The notes: generated from the letters alone by a model not told the origin. A DNA stretch of 64,000 bases from Rugalucina vietnamica (GCA_964017185.1 OZ024871.1:21986488-22050487), one strand, 5' to 3'. Shown: positions 1-18,753, counted from the first letter of the stretch. Translations and numbers: made by a program.

Positions 1-222
1 TACGTCCCTTTCAAGATTATTTCAGCTCATATGAGACGGGCCAATCAGTAGGTGGGCGAAAGCGGGAGAACCCCGAGAAAAACCACCTGACACACCCGCA
101 AGCAGTACTTGGCTTGTCTCACATGTGGCCAGAGCGGGCCTCAAACCCACACCAGACACAGCGGTGAGATGATCGAGTGATTAAGAAACAGCGCTCTTAA
201 CCGCTCGGCCACGGAGGCCGCC
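1..222 (-). mobile_element. tRNA-derived SINE, copy 1 (cut by window start)
   Basis: Same element as the seven copies below, with the tRNA-like head at the right on the minus strand. The A-box-like sequence is GTGGCCGAGCGGTTAAG and the B-box-like sequence overlaps GGGTT(C/T)GAGGCCC. The poly-T (minus-strand poly-A) end lies outside the window. Confidence 0.85.
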
Positions 223-294
223 CATTTTAAACTAGTTTTCGACTGAATGCCAAGTTTTAATACTAAACATATATTTCTGTAAAATCGCAAACAA

Positions 295-387
<93 letters not shown>

Positions 388-526
388 ATCAATTTAAGGT
401 ATTGCGACTATAGATTATTGTCTCAGTTGCTTTTAAATTGTTTCGACTTAATACCATTTTAAACTAGTTTTCGACTTAATGCCAAGTTTTGATAATAAAA
501 ATATATTTCTGTAAAATCGCAAACAA

Positions 527-585
<59 letters not shown>

Positions 586-750
586 TATAGATAGATAGAT
601 AGATAGATAATAATTAAACTAGGATATGGCGATCATATATTATTGTCTCAGTTGTTTTTAAATTGTTTCGACTTAATACCATTTTAAACTTGTTTTCGAC
701 TTAATGCCAAGTTTAAATACTAAAAATATATTTCTGTAAAATCACAAATG

Positions 751-829
<79 letters not shown>

Positions 830-966
830 TAAACCAGGATATGGCGATCATAGCTTATTAGTTCAGTTGCTTTTAAATTGTTTCGACTTAATACCATTTT
901 GAACTAATTTTCGACTTAATGCCATGTTTTAATACTAAAACTATATTTCAGTTAGATCGCAAACAA

Positions 967-1035
<69 letters not shown>

Positions 1036-1168
1036 CAGATTAAACAAGGATATGGCGATCATAGATTACTTTAACAGTCTTTCTTCTTAATACCATCTTA
1101 ATCAAGTTTTCGACTTAATGTCAAGTTTTAATAATACATTTCTGAAAAATCGCAAATAGCTAGCTAGC

Positions 1169-1232
<64 letters not shown>

Positions 1233-1248
1233 AAGAAAGAAAGAAAAC

Positions 1249-1349
<101 letters not shown>

Positions 1350-1426
1350 ATCAAACTAGGATATTGCGATTATAGTTTATTGTCTCAGTTGCTTTGTAAT
1401 TGTTTCGACTTAATACCATTTTAAAC

Positions 1427-1666
1427 TTTTTTTTTAATTCAGTTTTACGTCCCTTTCAAGATTATTTCAGCTCATATGAGACGGGCCAATCAGTAGGTGG
1501 GCGAAAACGGGAGAACCCCGAGAAAAACCACCTGACACACCCGCAAGCAGTACTTGGCTTGTCTCACATGTGGCCAGAGCGGGCTTCGAACCCACACCAG
1601 ACACAGCGGTGAGATGATCGAGTGATTAAGAAACAGCGCTCTTAACCGCTCGGCCACGGGGGCCGC
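1427..1666 (-). mobile_element. tRNA-derived SINE, copy 2, with target duplication
   Basis: Read on the minus strand this has a class II (Leu/Ser-like) tRNA head with A box GTGGCCGAGCGG and a B box near GGTTCGAAGCCC. A body containing TTCTCGGGGTTCTCCC follows, resembling the central domain of the MESC/Meta-SINE group. It ends in an A-rich tail seen as poly-T at 1427. The 11-bp sequence CCATTTTAAAC flanks it at 1416-1426 and 1667-1677, a clean target-site duplication inside the satellite core. The tRNA head is a pol III promoter relic, not a tRNA gene. Confidence 0.9.
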
Positions 1667-1739
1667 CCATTTTAAACTAGTTTTCGACTGAATGCCAAGT
1701 TTTAATACTAAAAATATATTTCTGTAAAATCGCAAACAA

Positions 1740-1832
<93 letters not shown>

Positions 1833-1995
1833 ATCAAACTAAGGTATTGCGACTATAGATTATTGTCTCAGTTGCTTTTAAATTGTTTCGACTTAATACC
1901 ATTTTAAACTAGTTTTCGACTTAATGCCAAGTTTTGATACTAAAAATATATTTCTGTAAAATCGCAAACAGATAGATAGATAGATAGATAGATAC

Positions 1996-2036
<41 letters not shown>

Positions 2037-2172
2037 ATTAAACAAGGATATGGTGATTATAAATTATTGTTTCAGTTCGTTTTAAACTGTTTCGACTTAA
2101 TACCATTTAAACATGTTTTCGACTTAATGCCAAGTTTAATACTAAAAATATATTTCTGTAAAATCGCAAACG

Positions 2173-2264
<92 letters not shown>

Positions 2265-2405
2265 TGAGTAATTTAGGATATGGCGATCATAGATTATTGT
2301 TTCAGTTGCTTTTAAATTGTTTCGACTTAATACCATTATAAACTAGTTTTCGACTTAATGCCATACTTAAATACTAAAAATATATTTCTGTAAAATCGCA
2401 AAGAA

Positions 2406-2502
<97 letters not shown>

Positions 2503-2669
2503 ATTCAACTAGGATATGGCGATCATATATTATTGTCTCAGTTGCTTTTAAATTGTTTCGACTTAATACCATTTAAACTAGTTTTCGAATTAATGCCAAG
2601 ATTTAATACTAAAATATATTTCTGTAAAATCACAAACGGATAGATAGACAGATAGATAGATAGATAGAT

Positions 2670-2738
<69 letters not shown>

Positions 2739-2901
2739 TAAACTAGGATATGGCAATCATAGCTTATTAGTTCAGTTGCTTTTAAATTGTTTCGTTGAAC
2801 TACTTTTCGACTTAATGCCCAGTTTTAATACTAAAACTATATTTCAGTAAAATCGCAAACAAATAGATAGATAGATAGATAGATAGATTGATAGATAGAT
2901 T

Positions 2902-2981
<80 letters not shown>

Positions 2982-3122
2982 TGAGTAATTTAGGATATGG
3001 CGATCATAGATTATTGTTTCAGTTGCTTTTAAATTGTTTCGACTTAATACCATTATAAACTAGTTTTCGACTTAATGCCATACTTAAATACTTAAAATAT
3101 ATTTCTGTAAAATCGCAAAGAA

Positions 3123-3222
<100 letters not shown>

Positions 3223-3382
3223 GATATGGCGATCATATATTATTGTCTCAGTTGCTTTTAAATTGTTTCGACTTAATACCATTTAAACTAGTTTTCGAAT
3301 TAATGCCAAGATTTAATAGTAAAAATATATTTCTGTAAAACCACAAACGGATAGATAGACAGATAGATATAGATAGATAGAT

Positions 3383-3471
<89 letters not shown>

Positions 3472-3639
3472 TAAACTAGGATATGGCAATCATAGCTTAT
3501 TAGTTCAGTTGCTTTTAAATTGTTTCGACTTAATACCATTTAAACTAGTTTTCGAATTAATGCCAAGATTTAATAGTAAAAATATATTTCTGTAAAACCA
3601 CAAACGGATAGATAGACAGATAGATATAGATAGATAGAT

Positions 3640-3688
<49 letters not shown>

Positions 3689-3825
3689 TAAACTAGGATA
3701 TGGCAATCATAGCTTATTAGTTCAGTTGCTTTTAAATTGTTTCGACTTAATACCATTTTAAACTAGTTTTCGACTTAATGCCAAGTTTTGATACTAAAAA
3801 TATATTTCTGTAAAATCGCAAACAA

Positions 3826-3934
<109 letters not shown>

Positions 3935-4092
3935 CAGATAGATAGATAGATAGATTAAACTAGGATATGGCAATCATAGCTTATTAGTTCAGTTGCTTTT
4001 AAATTGTTTCGACTTAATATCATTTTGAACTAATTTTCGACTTAATGCCCAGTTTTAATACTAAAACTATATTTCAGTAAAATCGCAAACAA

Positions 4093-4155
<63 letters not shown>

Positions 4156-4156
4156 T

Positions 4157-4220
<64 letters not shown>

Positions 4221-4376
4221 ACAGATAGATAGATATGAGTAAACTAGAATATGGCGATCATAGATTATTGTTTCAGTTGCTTTTATATTATTTCGTCTTA
4301 ATACCATTATAAACTAGTTTTCGACTTAATGCCATATTTTAATACTAAAAATATATTTCTGTAAAATCGCAAACAA

Positions 4377-4441
<65 letters not shown>

Positions 4442-4606
4442 GAGACAGATAGATAGATTAAACTAGGATATGGCGATCATAGCTTATTAGTTCAGTTGCT
4501 TTTAAATTGTTTCGACTTAATACCATTTTGAACTAATTTTCGACTTAATGCCATGTTTTAATACTAAAACTATATTTCAGTTAGATCGCAAACAAATAGA
4601 TAGATC

Positions 4607-4659
<53 letters not shown>

Positions 4660-4837
4660 GCAGATTAAACAAAGATATGGCGATCATAGATTACTTTAAA
4701 ATTTAGTCTTTCTTCTTAATACCATCTTAAACAAGTTTTCGACTTAATGTCAAGTTTTAATAATACATTTATGAAAAATCGCAAATAGCTAGATAGATAG
4801 ATAGAAAGAAAGAAAAAAAAGAAAGATAGATAGATAT

Positions 4838-4898
<61 letters not shown>

Positions 4899-4975
4899 AT
4901 CAAACTAGGATATTGCGATAATAGATTATTGTCTCAGTTGCTTTTTAATTGTTTCGACTTAATACCATTTTAAAC

Positions 4976-5215
4976 TTTTTTTTTAATTCAGTTTTACGTC
5001 CCTTTCAAGATTATTTCAGCTCATATGAGACGGGCCAATCAGTAGGTGGGCGAAAGCGGGAGAACCCCGAGAAAAACCACCTGACACACCCGCAAGCAGT
5101 ACTTGGCTTGTCTCACATGTGGCCAGAGCGGGCCTCGAACCCACACCAGACACAGCGGTGAGATGATCGAGTGATTAAGAAACAGCGCTCTTAACCGCTC
5201 GGCCACGGGGGCCGC
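4976..5215 (-). mobile_element. tRNA-derived SINE, copy 3
   Basis: Near-identical to copy 2. It has the same flanking CCATTTTAAAC duplication and the same insertion point in the satellite core. The core to its right carries the diagnostic variant GACTGAATGCC instead of the usual GACTTAATGCC. Confidence 0.9.
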
Positions 5216-5288
5216 CCATTTTAAACTAGTTTTCGACTGAATGCCAAGTTTTAATACTAAAAATATATTTCTGTAAAATCGCAAACAA

Positions 5289-5349
<61 letters not shown>

Positions 5350-5426
5350 ATCAAACCAGGGTATTGCGATTATAGATTATTGTCTCAGTTGCTTTTTAAT
5401 TGTTTCGACTTAATACCATTTTAAAC

Positions 5427-5666
5427 TTTTTTTTTAATTCAGTTTTACGTCCCTTTCAAAATTATTTCAGATCATATGAGACGGGCCAATCAGTAGGTGG
5501 GCGAAAGCGGGAGAACCCCGAGAAAAACCACCTGACACACCCGCAAGCAATACTTGGCTTGTCTCACATGTGGCCAGAGCGGGCCTCGAACCTACACCAG
5601 ACACTGCGGTGAGATGATCGAGTGATTAAGAAACAGCGCTCTTAACCGCTCGGCCACGGGGGCCGC
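5427..5666 (-). mobile_element. tRNA-derived SINE, copy 4
   Basis: Same insertion point and target duplication as copies 2 and 3. It lies one satellite unit (about 450 bp start to start) from copy 3 and forms a two-SINE cassette with it. It has private changes such as AACCTACACC, shared with copy 6. Confidence 0.9.
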
Positions 5667-5740
5667 CCATTTTAAACTAGTTTTCGACTGAATGCCAAGT
5701 TTTAATACTAAAAATATATTTCTGTAAAATCACAAACGGT

Positions 5741-5813
<73 letters not shown>

Positions 5814-5950
5814 TAAACTAGGATATGGCGATCATAGCTTATTAGTTCAGTTGCTTTTAAATTGTTTCGACTTAATACCATTTTGAACTAATTTTCGACT
5901 TAATGCCATGTTTTAATACTAAAACTATATTTCAGTTAGATCGCAAACAA

Positions 5951-6014
<64 letters not shown>

Positions 6015-6141
6015 GCAGATTAAACAAGGATATGGCGATCATAGATTACTTTAAAAGTCTTTCTTCTTAATACCATCTTAAACAAGTTTTCGACTTAATG
6101 TCAAGTTTTAATAATACATAGATAGATAGAAAGAAAGAAAA

Positions 6142-6202
<61 letters not shown>

Positions 6203-6300
6203 CAGAATCAAACAAGGATATTGCGATTATAGATTATTGTCTCAGTTGCTTTTTAATTGTTTCGACTTAATACCATTATAAACTAGTTTTCGACTTAATG

Positions 6301-6870
6301 CCCACCGGGGTCCAACTGGTGTTTTTCTTTTGCTCCGGAGTTAGTAGGTTATTCGGCGCCCAGGGATCTCCATCGTCGGGCAGCTTACTCAATCTGTGAG
6401 TCCTGGTTTTTTAATCATCAGGATGTTTATCATGATTTATTTGTTTGTTCTTGATGATTCATTGACTAGTTAGAGATTCACCACGAGGACCGAAGAACTA
6501 ACTAAATGTTGTGAACCACTGCAGAAGCTGAGGGTGAGGTTAGGTACCTGTAAAACCGGTTTAAGCCCGCCAGTAACTTTGTGTTACTGATCGTTCCAAG
6601 TCGATACTTCTGTAGTGGTTCTTTATGTTTTATGTCTTGGTGTTTAAAATTTTTTGTGCTGTTGGCGCCTTATGTGTGTTTTCGTATTTTTAGTTAAGTT
6701 AAGGTAACTGAGTGGCCACCTGTTGGGAAAATAGCTGCTCATTCGGCTTACGGTGTGTTTCATGGTATAAGTACCTGATTGTTAGTTTGTTTTTTTTCCC
6801 ACCTCGGTTTTTGGAGTGGGAATCTTTTTCTGATTGCGCCTTTTCCTGATCTTTGCCTACTTGTACCTTT
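6301..6870 (+). repeat. Unclassified interspersed repeat 'E', copy 1, inside the array
   Basis: A block of about 570 bp with no GATA replaces part of a satellite core. It starts at CCCACCGGGGTCCAACTGG and ends at TACTTGTACCTTT. It matches 27,371-27,922 closely over its whole length, and its last 210 bp match 24,641-24,851. The right boundary TACCTTT/GACCTTT is common to all three copies and the left boundary varies, which would fit a 5'-truncating retroposon or a recombinational capture. I could not assign a class; no coding region is recognisable. Confidence 0.8.
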
Positions 6871-6906
6871 TAATACTAAAAATATATTTCTGTAAAATCG
6901 CAAACG

Positions 6907-6966
<60 letters not shown>

Positions 6967-7107
6967 TGAGTAATTTAGGATATGGCGATCATAGATTATT
7001 GTTTCAGTTGCTTTTAAATTGTTTCGACTTAATACCATTATAAACTAGTTTTCGACTTAATGCCATACTTAAATACTAAAAATATATTTCTGTAAAATCG
7101 CAAAGAA

Positions 7108-7180
<73 letters not shown>

Positions 7181-7317
7181 ATTCAACTAGGATATGGCGA
7201 TCATATATTATTGTCTCAGTTGCTTTTAAATTGTTTCGACTTAATACCATTTAAACTAGTTTTCGAATTAATGCCAAGATTTAATACTAAAATATATTTC
7301 TGTAAAATCACAAACGA

Positions 7318-7460
<143 letters not shown>

Positions 7461-7584
7461 TAAACTAGGATATGGCAATCATAGCTTATTAGTTCAGTTG
7501 CTTTTAAATTGTTTCGTTGAACTACTTTTCGACTTAATGCCCACTTTTAATACTAAAACTATATTTCAGTAAAATCGCAAACAA

Positions 7585-7651
<67 letters not shown>

Positions 7652-7792
7652 TGAGTAATTTAGGATATGGCGATCATAGATTATTGTTTCAGTTGCTTTT
7701 AAATTGTTTCGACTTAATACCATTATAAACTAGTTTTCGACTTAATGCCATACTTAAATACTAAAAATATATTTCTGTAAAATCACAAAGAA

Positions 7793-7849
<57 letters not shown>

Positions 7850-7986
7850 ATTCAACTAGGATATGGCGATCATATATTATTGTCTCAGTTGCTTTTAAAT
7901 TGTTTCGACTTAATACCATTTAAACTAGTTTTCGAATTAATGCCAAGATTTAATAGTAAAAATATATTTCTGTAAAACTACAAACG

Positions 7987-8037
<51 letters not shown>

Positions 8038-8160
8038 TAAACTAGGATATGGCAATCATAGCTTATTAGTTCAGTTGCTTTTAAATTGTTTCGTTGAACT
8101 ACTTTTCGACTTAATGCCCAGTTTTAATACTAAAACTTGTTTCAGTAAAATCGCAAACAA

Positions 8161-8211
<51 letters not shown>

Positions 8212-8212
8212 T

Positions 8213-8254
<42 letters not shown>

Positions 8255-8389
8255 TAATCTAGGATATGGCAATCATAGCTTATTAGTTCAGTTGCTTTTA
8301 AATTGTTTCGACTTAATATCATTTTGAACTAATTTTCGACTTAATGCCCAGTTTTAATACTAAAACTATATTTCAGTAAAATCGCAAAC

Positions 8390-8443
<54 letters not shown>

Positions 8444-8603
8444 ACAGATAGATAGATAGATATGAGTAAACAAGGATATGGCGATCATAGATTATTGTTT
8501 CAGTTGCTTTTATATTATTTCGTCTTAATACCATTATAAACTAGTTTTCGACTTAATGCCATATTTTAATACTAAAAATATATTTCTGTAAAATCGCAAA
8601 CAA

Positions 8604-8657
<54 letters not shown>

Positions 8658-8810
8658 TAAACTAGGATATGGCGATCATAGCTTATTAGTTCAGTTGCTT
8701 TTAAATTGTTTCGACTTAATACCATTTTGAACTAATTTTCGACTAAATGCCATGTTTTAATACTAAAACTATATTTCAGTTAGATCGCAAATAAATAGAT
8801 AGATCGATCG

Positions 8811-8899
<89 letters not shown>

Positions 8900-8976
8900 A
8901 TCAAACTAGGATATTGCGATTATAGATTATTGTCTCAGTTGCTTTTTAATTGTTTCGACTTAATACCATTTTAAAC

Positions 8977-9216
8977 TTTTTTTTTAATTCAGTTTTACGT
9001 CCCTTTCAAGATTATTTCAGCTCATATGAGACGGGCCAATCAGTAGGTGGGCGAAAGCGGGAGAACCCCGAGAAAAACCACCTGACACACCCGCAAGCAG
9101 TACTTGGCTTGTCTCACATGTGGCCAGAGCGGGCCTCGAACCCACACCAGACACAGCGGTGAGATGATCGAGTGATTAAGAAACAGCGCTCTTAACCGCT
9201 CGGCCACGGGGGCCGC
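8977..9216 (-). mobile_element. tRNA-derived SINE, copy 5
   Basis: Partner of copy 6 in a second two-SINE cassette about 4.0 kb downstream of the copy 3/4 cassette. The insertion point, flanking duplication and GACTGAATGCC right flank are the same. Confidence 0.9.
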
Positions 9217-9289
9217 CCATTTTAAACTAGTTTTCGACTGAATGCCAAGTTTTAATACTAAAAATATATTTCTGTAAAATCGCAAACAA

Positions 9290-9374
<85 letters not shown>

Positions 9375-9451
9375 ATCAAACCAGGATATTGCGATTATAG
9401 ATTATTGTCTCAGTTGCTTTTTAATTGTTTCGACTTAATACCATTTTAAAC

Positions 9452-9692
9452 GTTTTTTTTTAATTCAGTTTTACGTCCCTTTCAAAATTATTTCAGCTCA
9501 TATGAGACGGGCCAATCAGTAGGTGGGCGAAAGCGGGAGAACCCCGAGAAAAACCACCTGACACACCCGCAAGCAGTACTTGGCTTGTCTCACATGTGGC
9601 CAGAGCGGGCCTCGAACCTACACCAGACACTGCGGTGAGATGATCGAGTGATTAAGAAACAGCGCTCTTAACCGCTCGGCCACGGGGGCCGC
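9452..9692 (-). mobile_element. tRNA-derived SINE, copy 6
   Basis: Shares the variant AACCTACACC with copy 4, which shows that the two-SINE cassette was duplicated as a block. Flanks are as in the other copies. Confidence 0.9.
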
Positions 9693-9764
9693 CCATTTTA
9701 AACTAGTTTTCGACTGAATGCCAAGTTTTAATACTAAAAATATATTTCTGTAAAATCACAAACG

Positions 9765-9827
<63 letters not shown>

Positions 9828-9951
9828 TAAACTAGGATATGGCAATCATAGCTTATTAGTTCAGTTGCTTTTAAATTGTTTCGTTGAACTACTTTTCGAC
9901 TTAATGCCCAGTTTTAATACTAAAACTATATTTCAGTAAAATCGCAAACAA

Positions 9952-10009
<58 letters not shown>

Positions 10010-10162
10010 TAAACTAGGATATGGCAATCATAGCTTATTAGTTCAGTTGCTTTTAAATTGTTTCGACTTAATATTATTTTGAACTAATTTTCGACTTAAT
10101 GCCCAGTTTTAATACTAAAACTATATTTCAGTAAAATCGCAAACAAATAGATAGATAGATAA

Positions 10163-10234
<72 letters not shown>

Positions 10235-10390
10235 ACAGATAGATAGATATGAGTAAACTAGGATATGGCGATCATAGATTATTGTTTCAAGTGCTTTTAT
10301 ATTATTTCGTCTTAATACCATTATAAACTAGTTTTCGACTTAATGCCATATTTTAATACTAAAAATATATTTCTGTAAAATCGCAAACAA

Positions 10391-10444
<54 letters not shown>

Positions 10445-10600
10445 TAAACTAGGATATGGCGATCATAGCTTATTAGTTCAGTTGCTTTTAAATTGTTTCG
10501 ACTTAATACCATTTTGAACTAATTTTCGACTAAATGCCATGTTTTAATACTAAAACTATATTTCAGTTAGATCGCAAACAAATAGATAGATCGATCGATC

Positions 10601-12600
<2,000 letters not shown>

Positions 12601-12628
12601 ACATAGATAGATAGAAAGAAAGAAAAAA

Positions 12629-12669
<41 letters not shown>

Positions 12670-12696
<27 letters not shown>

Positions 12697-12825
12697 GCAG
12701 ATTAAACAAGGATATGGCGATCATAGATTACTTTAAAAGTCTTTCTTCTTAATACCATCTTAAACAAGTTTTCGACTTAATGTCAAGTTTTAATAATACA
12801 TAGATAGATAGAAAGAAAGAAAAAA

Positions 12826-12881
<56 letters not shown>

Positions 12882-13292
12882 GATAGATAGATAGAATCAA
12901 ACTAGGATATTGCGATTATAGATTATTGTCTCAGTTGCTTTTTAATTGTTTCGACTTAATACCATTTTAAACTTTTTTTTAATTCAGTTTTACGTCCCTT
13001 TCAAGATTATTTCAGCTCATATGAGATGGGCCAATCAGTAGGTGGGCGAAAGCGGGAGAACCCCGAGAAAAACCACCTGACACACCCGCAATCAGTACTT
13101 GGCTTGTCTCACATGTGGCCAGAGCGGGCCTCGAACCCACACCAGACACAGCGGTGAGATGATCGAGTGATTAAGAAACAGCGCTCTTAACCGCTCGGCC
13201 ACGGGGGCCGCCCATTTTAAACTAGTTTTCGACTGAATGCCAAGTTTTAATACTAAAAATATATTTCTGTAAAATCGCAAACAAAAAGATAA

Positions 13293-13357
<65 letters not shown>

Positions 13358-13480
13358 ATCAAACTAGGGTATTGCGACTATAGATTATTGTCTCAGTTGC
13401 TTTTAAATTGTTTCGACTTAATACCATTTTAAACTAGTTTTGATACTAAAAATATATTTCTGTAAAATCGCAAACAAATG

Positions 13481-13574
<94 letters not shown>

Positions 13575-13735
13575 ATTAAACAAGGATATGGTGATTATAA
13601 ATTATTGTTTCAGTTCGTTTTAAACTGTTTCGACTTAATACCATCTAAACTAGTTTTCGACTTAATGCCAAGTCTAATACTAAAAACATATTTCTGTAAA
13701 ATCGCAAAAGGATAGATAGATAAATAGATAGATAT

Positions 13736-13808
<73 letters not shown>

Positions 13809-13833
13809 AAGATAGATTCTATAGATAGATAGG

Positions 13834-13899
<66 letters not shown>

Positions 13900-14040
13900 T
13901 GAGTAAACTAGGATATGGCGATCATAGATTATTGTTTCAGTTGCTTTTAAATTGTTTCGACTTAATACCATTATAAACTAGTTTTCGACTTAATGCCATA
14001 TTTTTATACTAAAAATATATTTCTGTAAAATCGCAAACAA

Positions 14041-14083
<43 letters not shown>

Positions 14084-14221
14084 TATATAATTTAACTAGG
14101 ATATGGCGATCATATATTATTGTCTCAGTTGCTTTTAAATTGTTTCGACTTAATACCATTTAAACTAGTTTTCGAATTAATGCCAAGATTTAATACTAAA
14201 AATATATTTCTGTAAAATCAC

Positions 14222-14297
<76 letters not shown>

Positions 14298-14434
14298 TAA
14301 ACTAGGATATGGCAATCATAGCTTATTAGTTCAGTTGCTTTTAAATTGTTTCGACTTCATATCATTTTGAACTAATTTTCGACTTAATGCCCAGTTTTAA
14401 TACTAAAACTATATTTCAGTAAAATCGCAAACAA

Positions 14435-14501
<67 letters not shown>

Positions 14502-14510
14502 TAGATAGAT
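12670..14510. repeat. Higher-order repeat block, second copy
   Basis: Tandem partner of the block at 10,640-12,600: same succession of core variants, same SINE, same unique interruption. The junction unit GGCAGATTAAACAAGG is present at both block starts and at 12,497. GATA tract lengths differ between partners while the core sequences barely do. Confidence 0.8.
12973..13211 (-). mobile_element. tRNA-derived SINE, copy 8
   Basis: Twin of copy 7, 2,031 bp away, with the same private variants. It lies in the second copy of the roughly 2.03-kb higher-order repeat. Confidence 0.9.
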
Positions 14511-14651
14511 AGATTAAACTAGGATATGGCAATCATAGCTTATTAGTTCAGTTGCTTTTAAATTGTTTCGACTTAATACCATTTTGAACTAATTTTCGAC
14601 TTAATGCCATGTTTTAATACTAAAACAATATTTCAGTAAAATCGCAAACAA

Positions 14652-14735
<84 letters not shown>

Positions 14736-14901
14736 GATAGATAGACAGATAGATAGATAGATAGAATTAAACAAGGATATGGTGATTATAAATTATTGTT
14801 TCAGTTCGTTTTAAACTGTTTCGACTTAATACCATTTAAACTAGTTTTCGAATTAATGCCAAGTTTAATACTAAAATATATTTCTGTAAAATCGCAAACA
14901 A

Positions 14902-14960
<59 letters not shown>

Positions 14961-15101
14961 TGAGTAAACTAGGATATGGCGATCATAGATTATTGTTTCA
15001 GTTGCTTTTAAATTGTTTCAACTTAATACCATTATAAACTAGTTTTCGACTTTATGCCATATTTTAATACTAAAAATATATTTCTGTAAAATCGCAAACA
15101 A

Positions 15102-15147
<46 letters not shown>

Positions 15148-15251
15148 GTGCCTAAACGTGAGAAAATGTACCTTTGGACAATTTCTTGAGTATTAGATAA
15201 ATAGATTTAATACTAAAAATATATTTCTGTAAAATCACAAACGGATAGATG

Positions 15252-15298
<47 letters not shown>

Positions 15299-15435
15299 TA
15301 AACTAGGATATGGCAATCATAGCTTATTAGTTCAGTTGCTTTTAAATTGTTTCGACTTAATATCATTTTGAACTAATTTTCGACTTAATGCCCAGTTTTA
15401 ATACTAAAACTATATTTCAGTAAAATCGCAAACAA

Positions 15436-15481
<46 letters not shown>

Positions 15482-15618
15482 TAAACAAGGATATGGCAAT
15501 CATAGCTTATTAGTTCAGTTGCTTTTAAATTGTTTCGACTTAATACCATTTTGAATTAATTTTCGACTTAATGCCATGTTTTAATACTAAAACTATATTT
15601 CAGTAAAATCGCAAACAA

Positions 15619-15685
<67 letters not shown>

Positions 15686-15830
15686 TGAGTAAACTAGGAT
15701 ATGGCGATCATAGATTATTGTTTCAGTTGCTTTTAAATTGTTTCAACTTAATACTATTATAAACTAGTTTTCGACTTTATGCCATATTTTAATACTAAAA
15801 ATATATTTCTGTAAAATCGCAAACAAATAC

Positions 15831-15924
<94 letters not shown>

Positions 15925-16019
15925 GGGCCTAAACGTGAGAAAATGTACCTTTGGACAATTTCTTGAGTATTAGATAAATAGATTTAATACTGAAATATAT
16001 TTCTGTAAAATCACAAACG

Positions 16020-16090
<71 letters not shown>

Positions 16091-16222
16091 TAAACTAGGA
16101 TATGGCAATCATAGCTTATTAGTTCAGTTGCTTTTAAATTGTTTCGTTGAACTAATTTTCGACTTAATGCCCAGTTTTAATACTAAAACTATAGTTCAGA
16201 AAAATCGCAAACAAATAGATAT

Positions 16223-16300
<78 letters not shown>

Positions 16301-16437
16301 TAAACTAGGATATGGCAATCATAGCTTATTAGTTCAGTTGCTTTTAAATTGTTTCGACTTAATATCATTTTGAACTAATTTTCGACTTAATGCCCAGTTT
16401 TAATACTAAAACTATATTTCAGTAAAATCGCAAACAA

Positions 16438-16519
<82 letters not shown>

Positions 16520-16570
16520 TAAACTAGGATATGGCAATCATAGCTTATTAGTTCAGTTGCTTTTAAATTG
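14350..16570. repeat. Higher-order repeat block B, first copy (~2.22 kb period)
   Basis: Contains in order a CTTCATATCATTTT core, a GTGATTATAAATTATTG core, two insertions of GCCTAAACGTGAGAAAATG (15,148 and 15,925), and a core with ACTATAGTTCAGAAAAATCG. The same succession recurs 2.2 kb downstream. Confidence 0.8.
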
Positions 16571-16656
16571 TTTCGACTTCATATCATTTTGAACTAATTT
16601 TCGACTTAATGCCCAGTTTTAATACTAAAACTATATTTCAGTAAAATCGCAAACAA

Positions 16657-16727
<71 letters not shown>

Positions 16728-16877
16728 TAGATAGATAGATTAAACTAGGATATGGCAATCATAGCTTATTAGTTCAGTTGCTTTTAAATTGTTTCGACTT
16801 AATACCATTTTGAACTAATTTTCGACTTAATGCCATGTTTTAATACTAAAACAATATTTCAGTAAAATCGCAAACAA

Positions 16878-16929
<52 letters not shown>

Positions 16930-17099
16930 GATAGATAGACAGATAGATAGATAGATAGAATTAAACAAGGATATGGTGATTATAAATTATTGTTTCAGTT
17001 CGTTTTAAACTGTTTCGACTTAATACCATTTAAACTAGTTTTCGAATTAATGCCAAGTTTAATACTAAAATATATTTCTGTAAAATCGCAAACAAATAC

Positions 17100-17178
<79 letters not shown>

Positions 17179-17319
17179 TGAGTAAACTAGGATATGGCGA
17201 TCATAGATTATTGTTTCAGTTGCTTTTAAATTGTTTCAACTTAATACCATTATAAACTAGTTTTCGACTTTATGCCATATTTTAATACTAAAAATATATT
17301 TCTGTAAAATCGCAAACAA

Positions 17320-17381
<62 letters not shown>

Positions 17382-17485
17382 GTGCCTAAACGTGAGAAAA
17401 TGTACCTTTGGACAATTTCTTGAGTATTAGATAAATAGATTTAATACTAAAAATATATTTCTGTAAAATCACAAACGGATAGATG

Positions 17486-17528
<43 letters not shown>

Positions 17529-17665
17529 TAAACTAGGATATGGCAATCATAGCTTATTAGTTCAGTTGCTTTTAAATTGTTTCGACTTAATATCATTTTG
17601 AACTAATTTTCGACTTAATGCCCAGTTTTAATACTAAAACTATATTTCAGTAAAATCGCAAACAA

Positions 17666-17731
<66 letters not shown>

Positions 17732-17868
17732 TAAACAAGGATATGGCAATCATAGCTTATTAGTTCAGTTGCTTTTAAATTGTTTCGACTTAATACCATT
17801 TTGAATTAATTTTCGACTTAATGCCATGTTTTAATACTAAAACTATATTTCAGTAAAATCGCAAACAA

Positions 17869-17939
<71 letters not shown>

Positions 17940-18084
17940 TGAGTAAACTAGGATATGGCGATCATAGATTATTGTTTCAGTTGCTTTTAAATTGTTTCAA
18001 CTTAATACTATTATAAACTAGTTTTCGACTTTATGCCATATTTTAATACTAAAAATATATTTCTGTAAAATCGCAAACAAATAC

Positions 18085-18162
<78 letters not shown>

Positions 18163-18257
18163 GGGCCTAAACGTGAGAAAATGTACCTTTGGACAATTTC
18201 TTGAGTATTAGATAAATAGATTTAATACTGAAATATATTTCTGTAAAATCACAAACG

Positions 18258-18328
<71 letters not shown>

Positions 18329-18454
18329 TAAACTAGGATATGGCAATCATAGCTTATTAGTTCAGTTGCTTTTAAATTGTTTCGTTGAACTAATTTTCGA
18401 CTTAATGCCCAGTTTTAATACTAAAACTATAGTTCAGAAAAATCGCAAACAAAT

Positions 18455-18530
<76 letters not shown>

Positions 18531-18667
18531 TAAACTAGGATATGGCAATCATAGCTTATTAGTTCAGTTGCTTTTAAATTGTTTCGACTTAATATCATTT
18601 TGAACTAATTTTCGACTTAATGCCCAGTTTTAATACTAAAACTATATTTCAGTAAAATCGCAAACAA

Positions 18668-18753
<86 letters not shown>

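Noticed and set aside
1600-1666. tRNA gene at the SINE head (and in its seven copies)
   Set aside because: A and B boxes are present, but the acceptor stem does not close and the sequence runs straight into a SINE body and A-rich tail.
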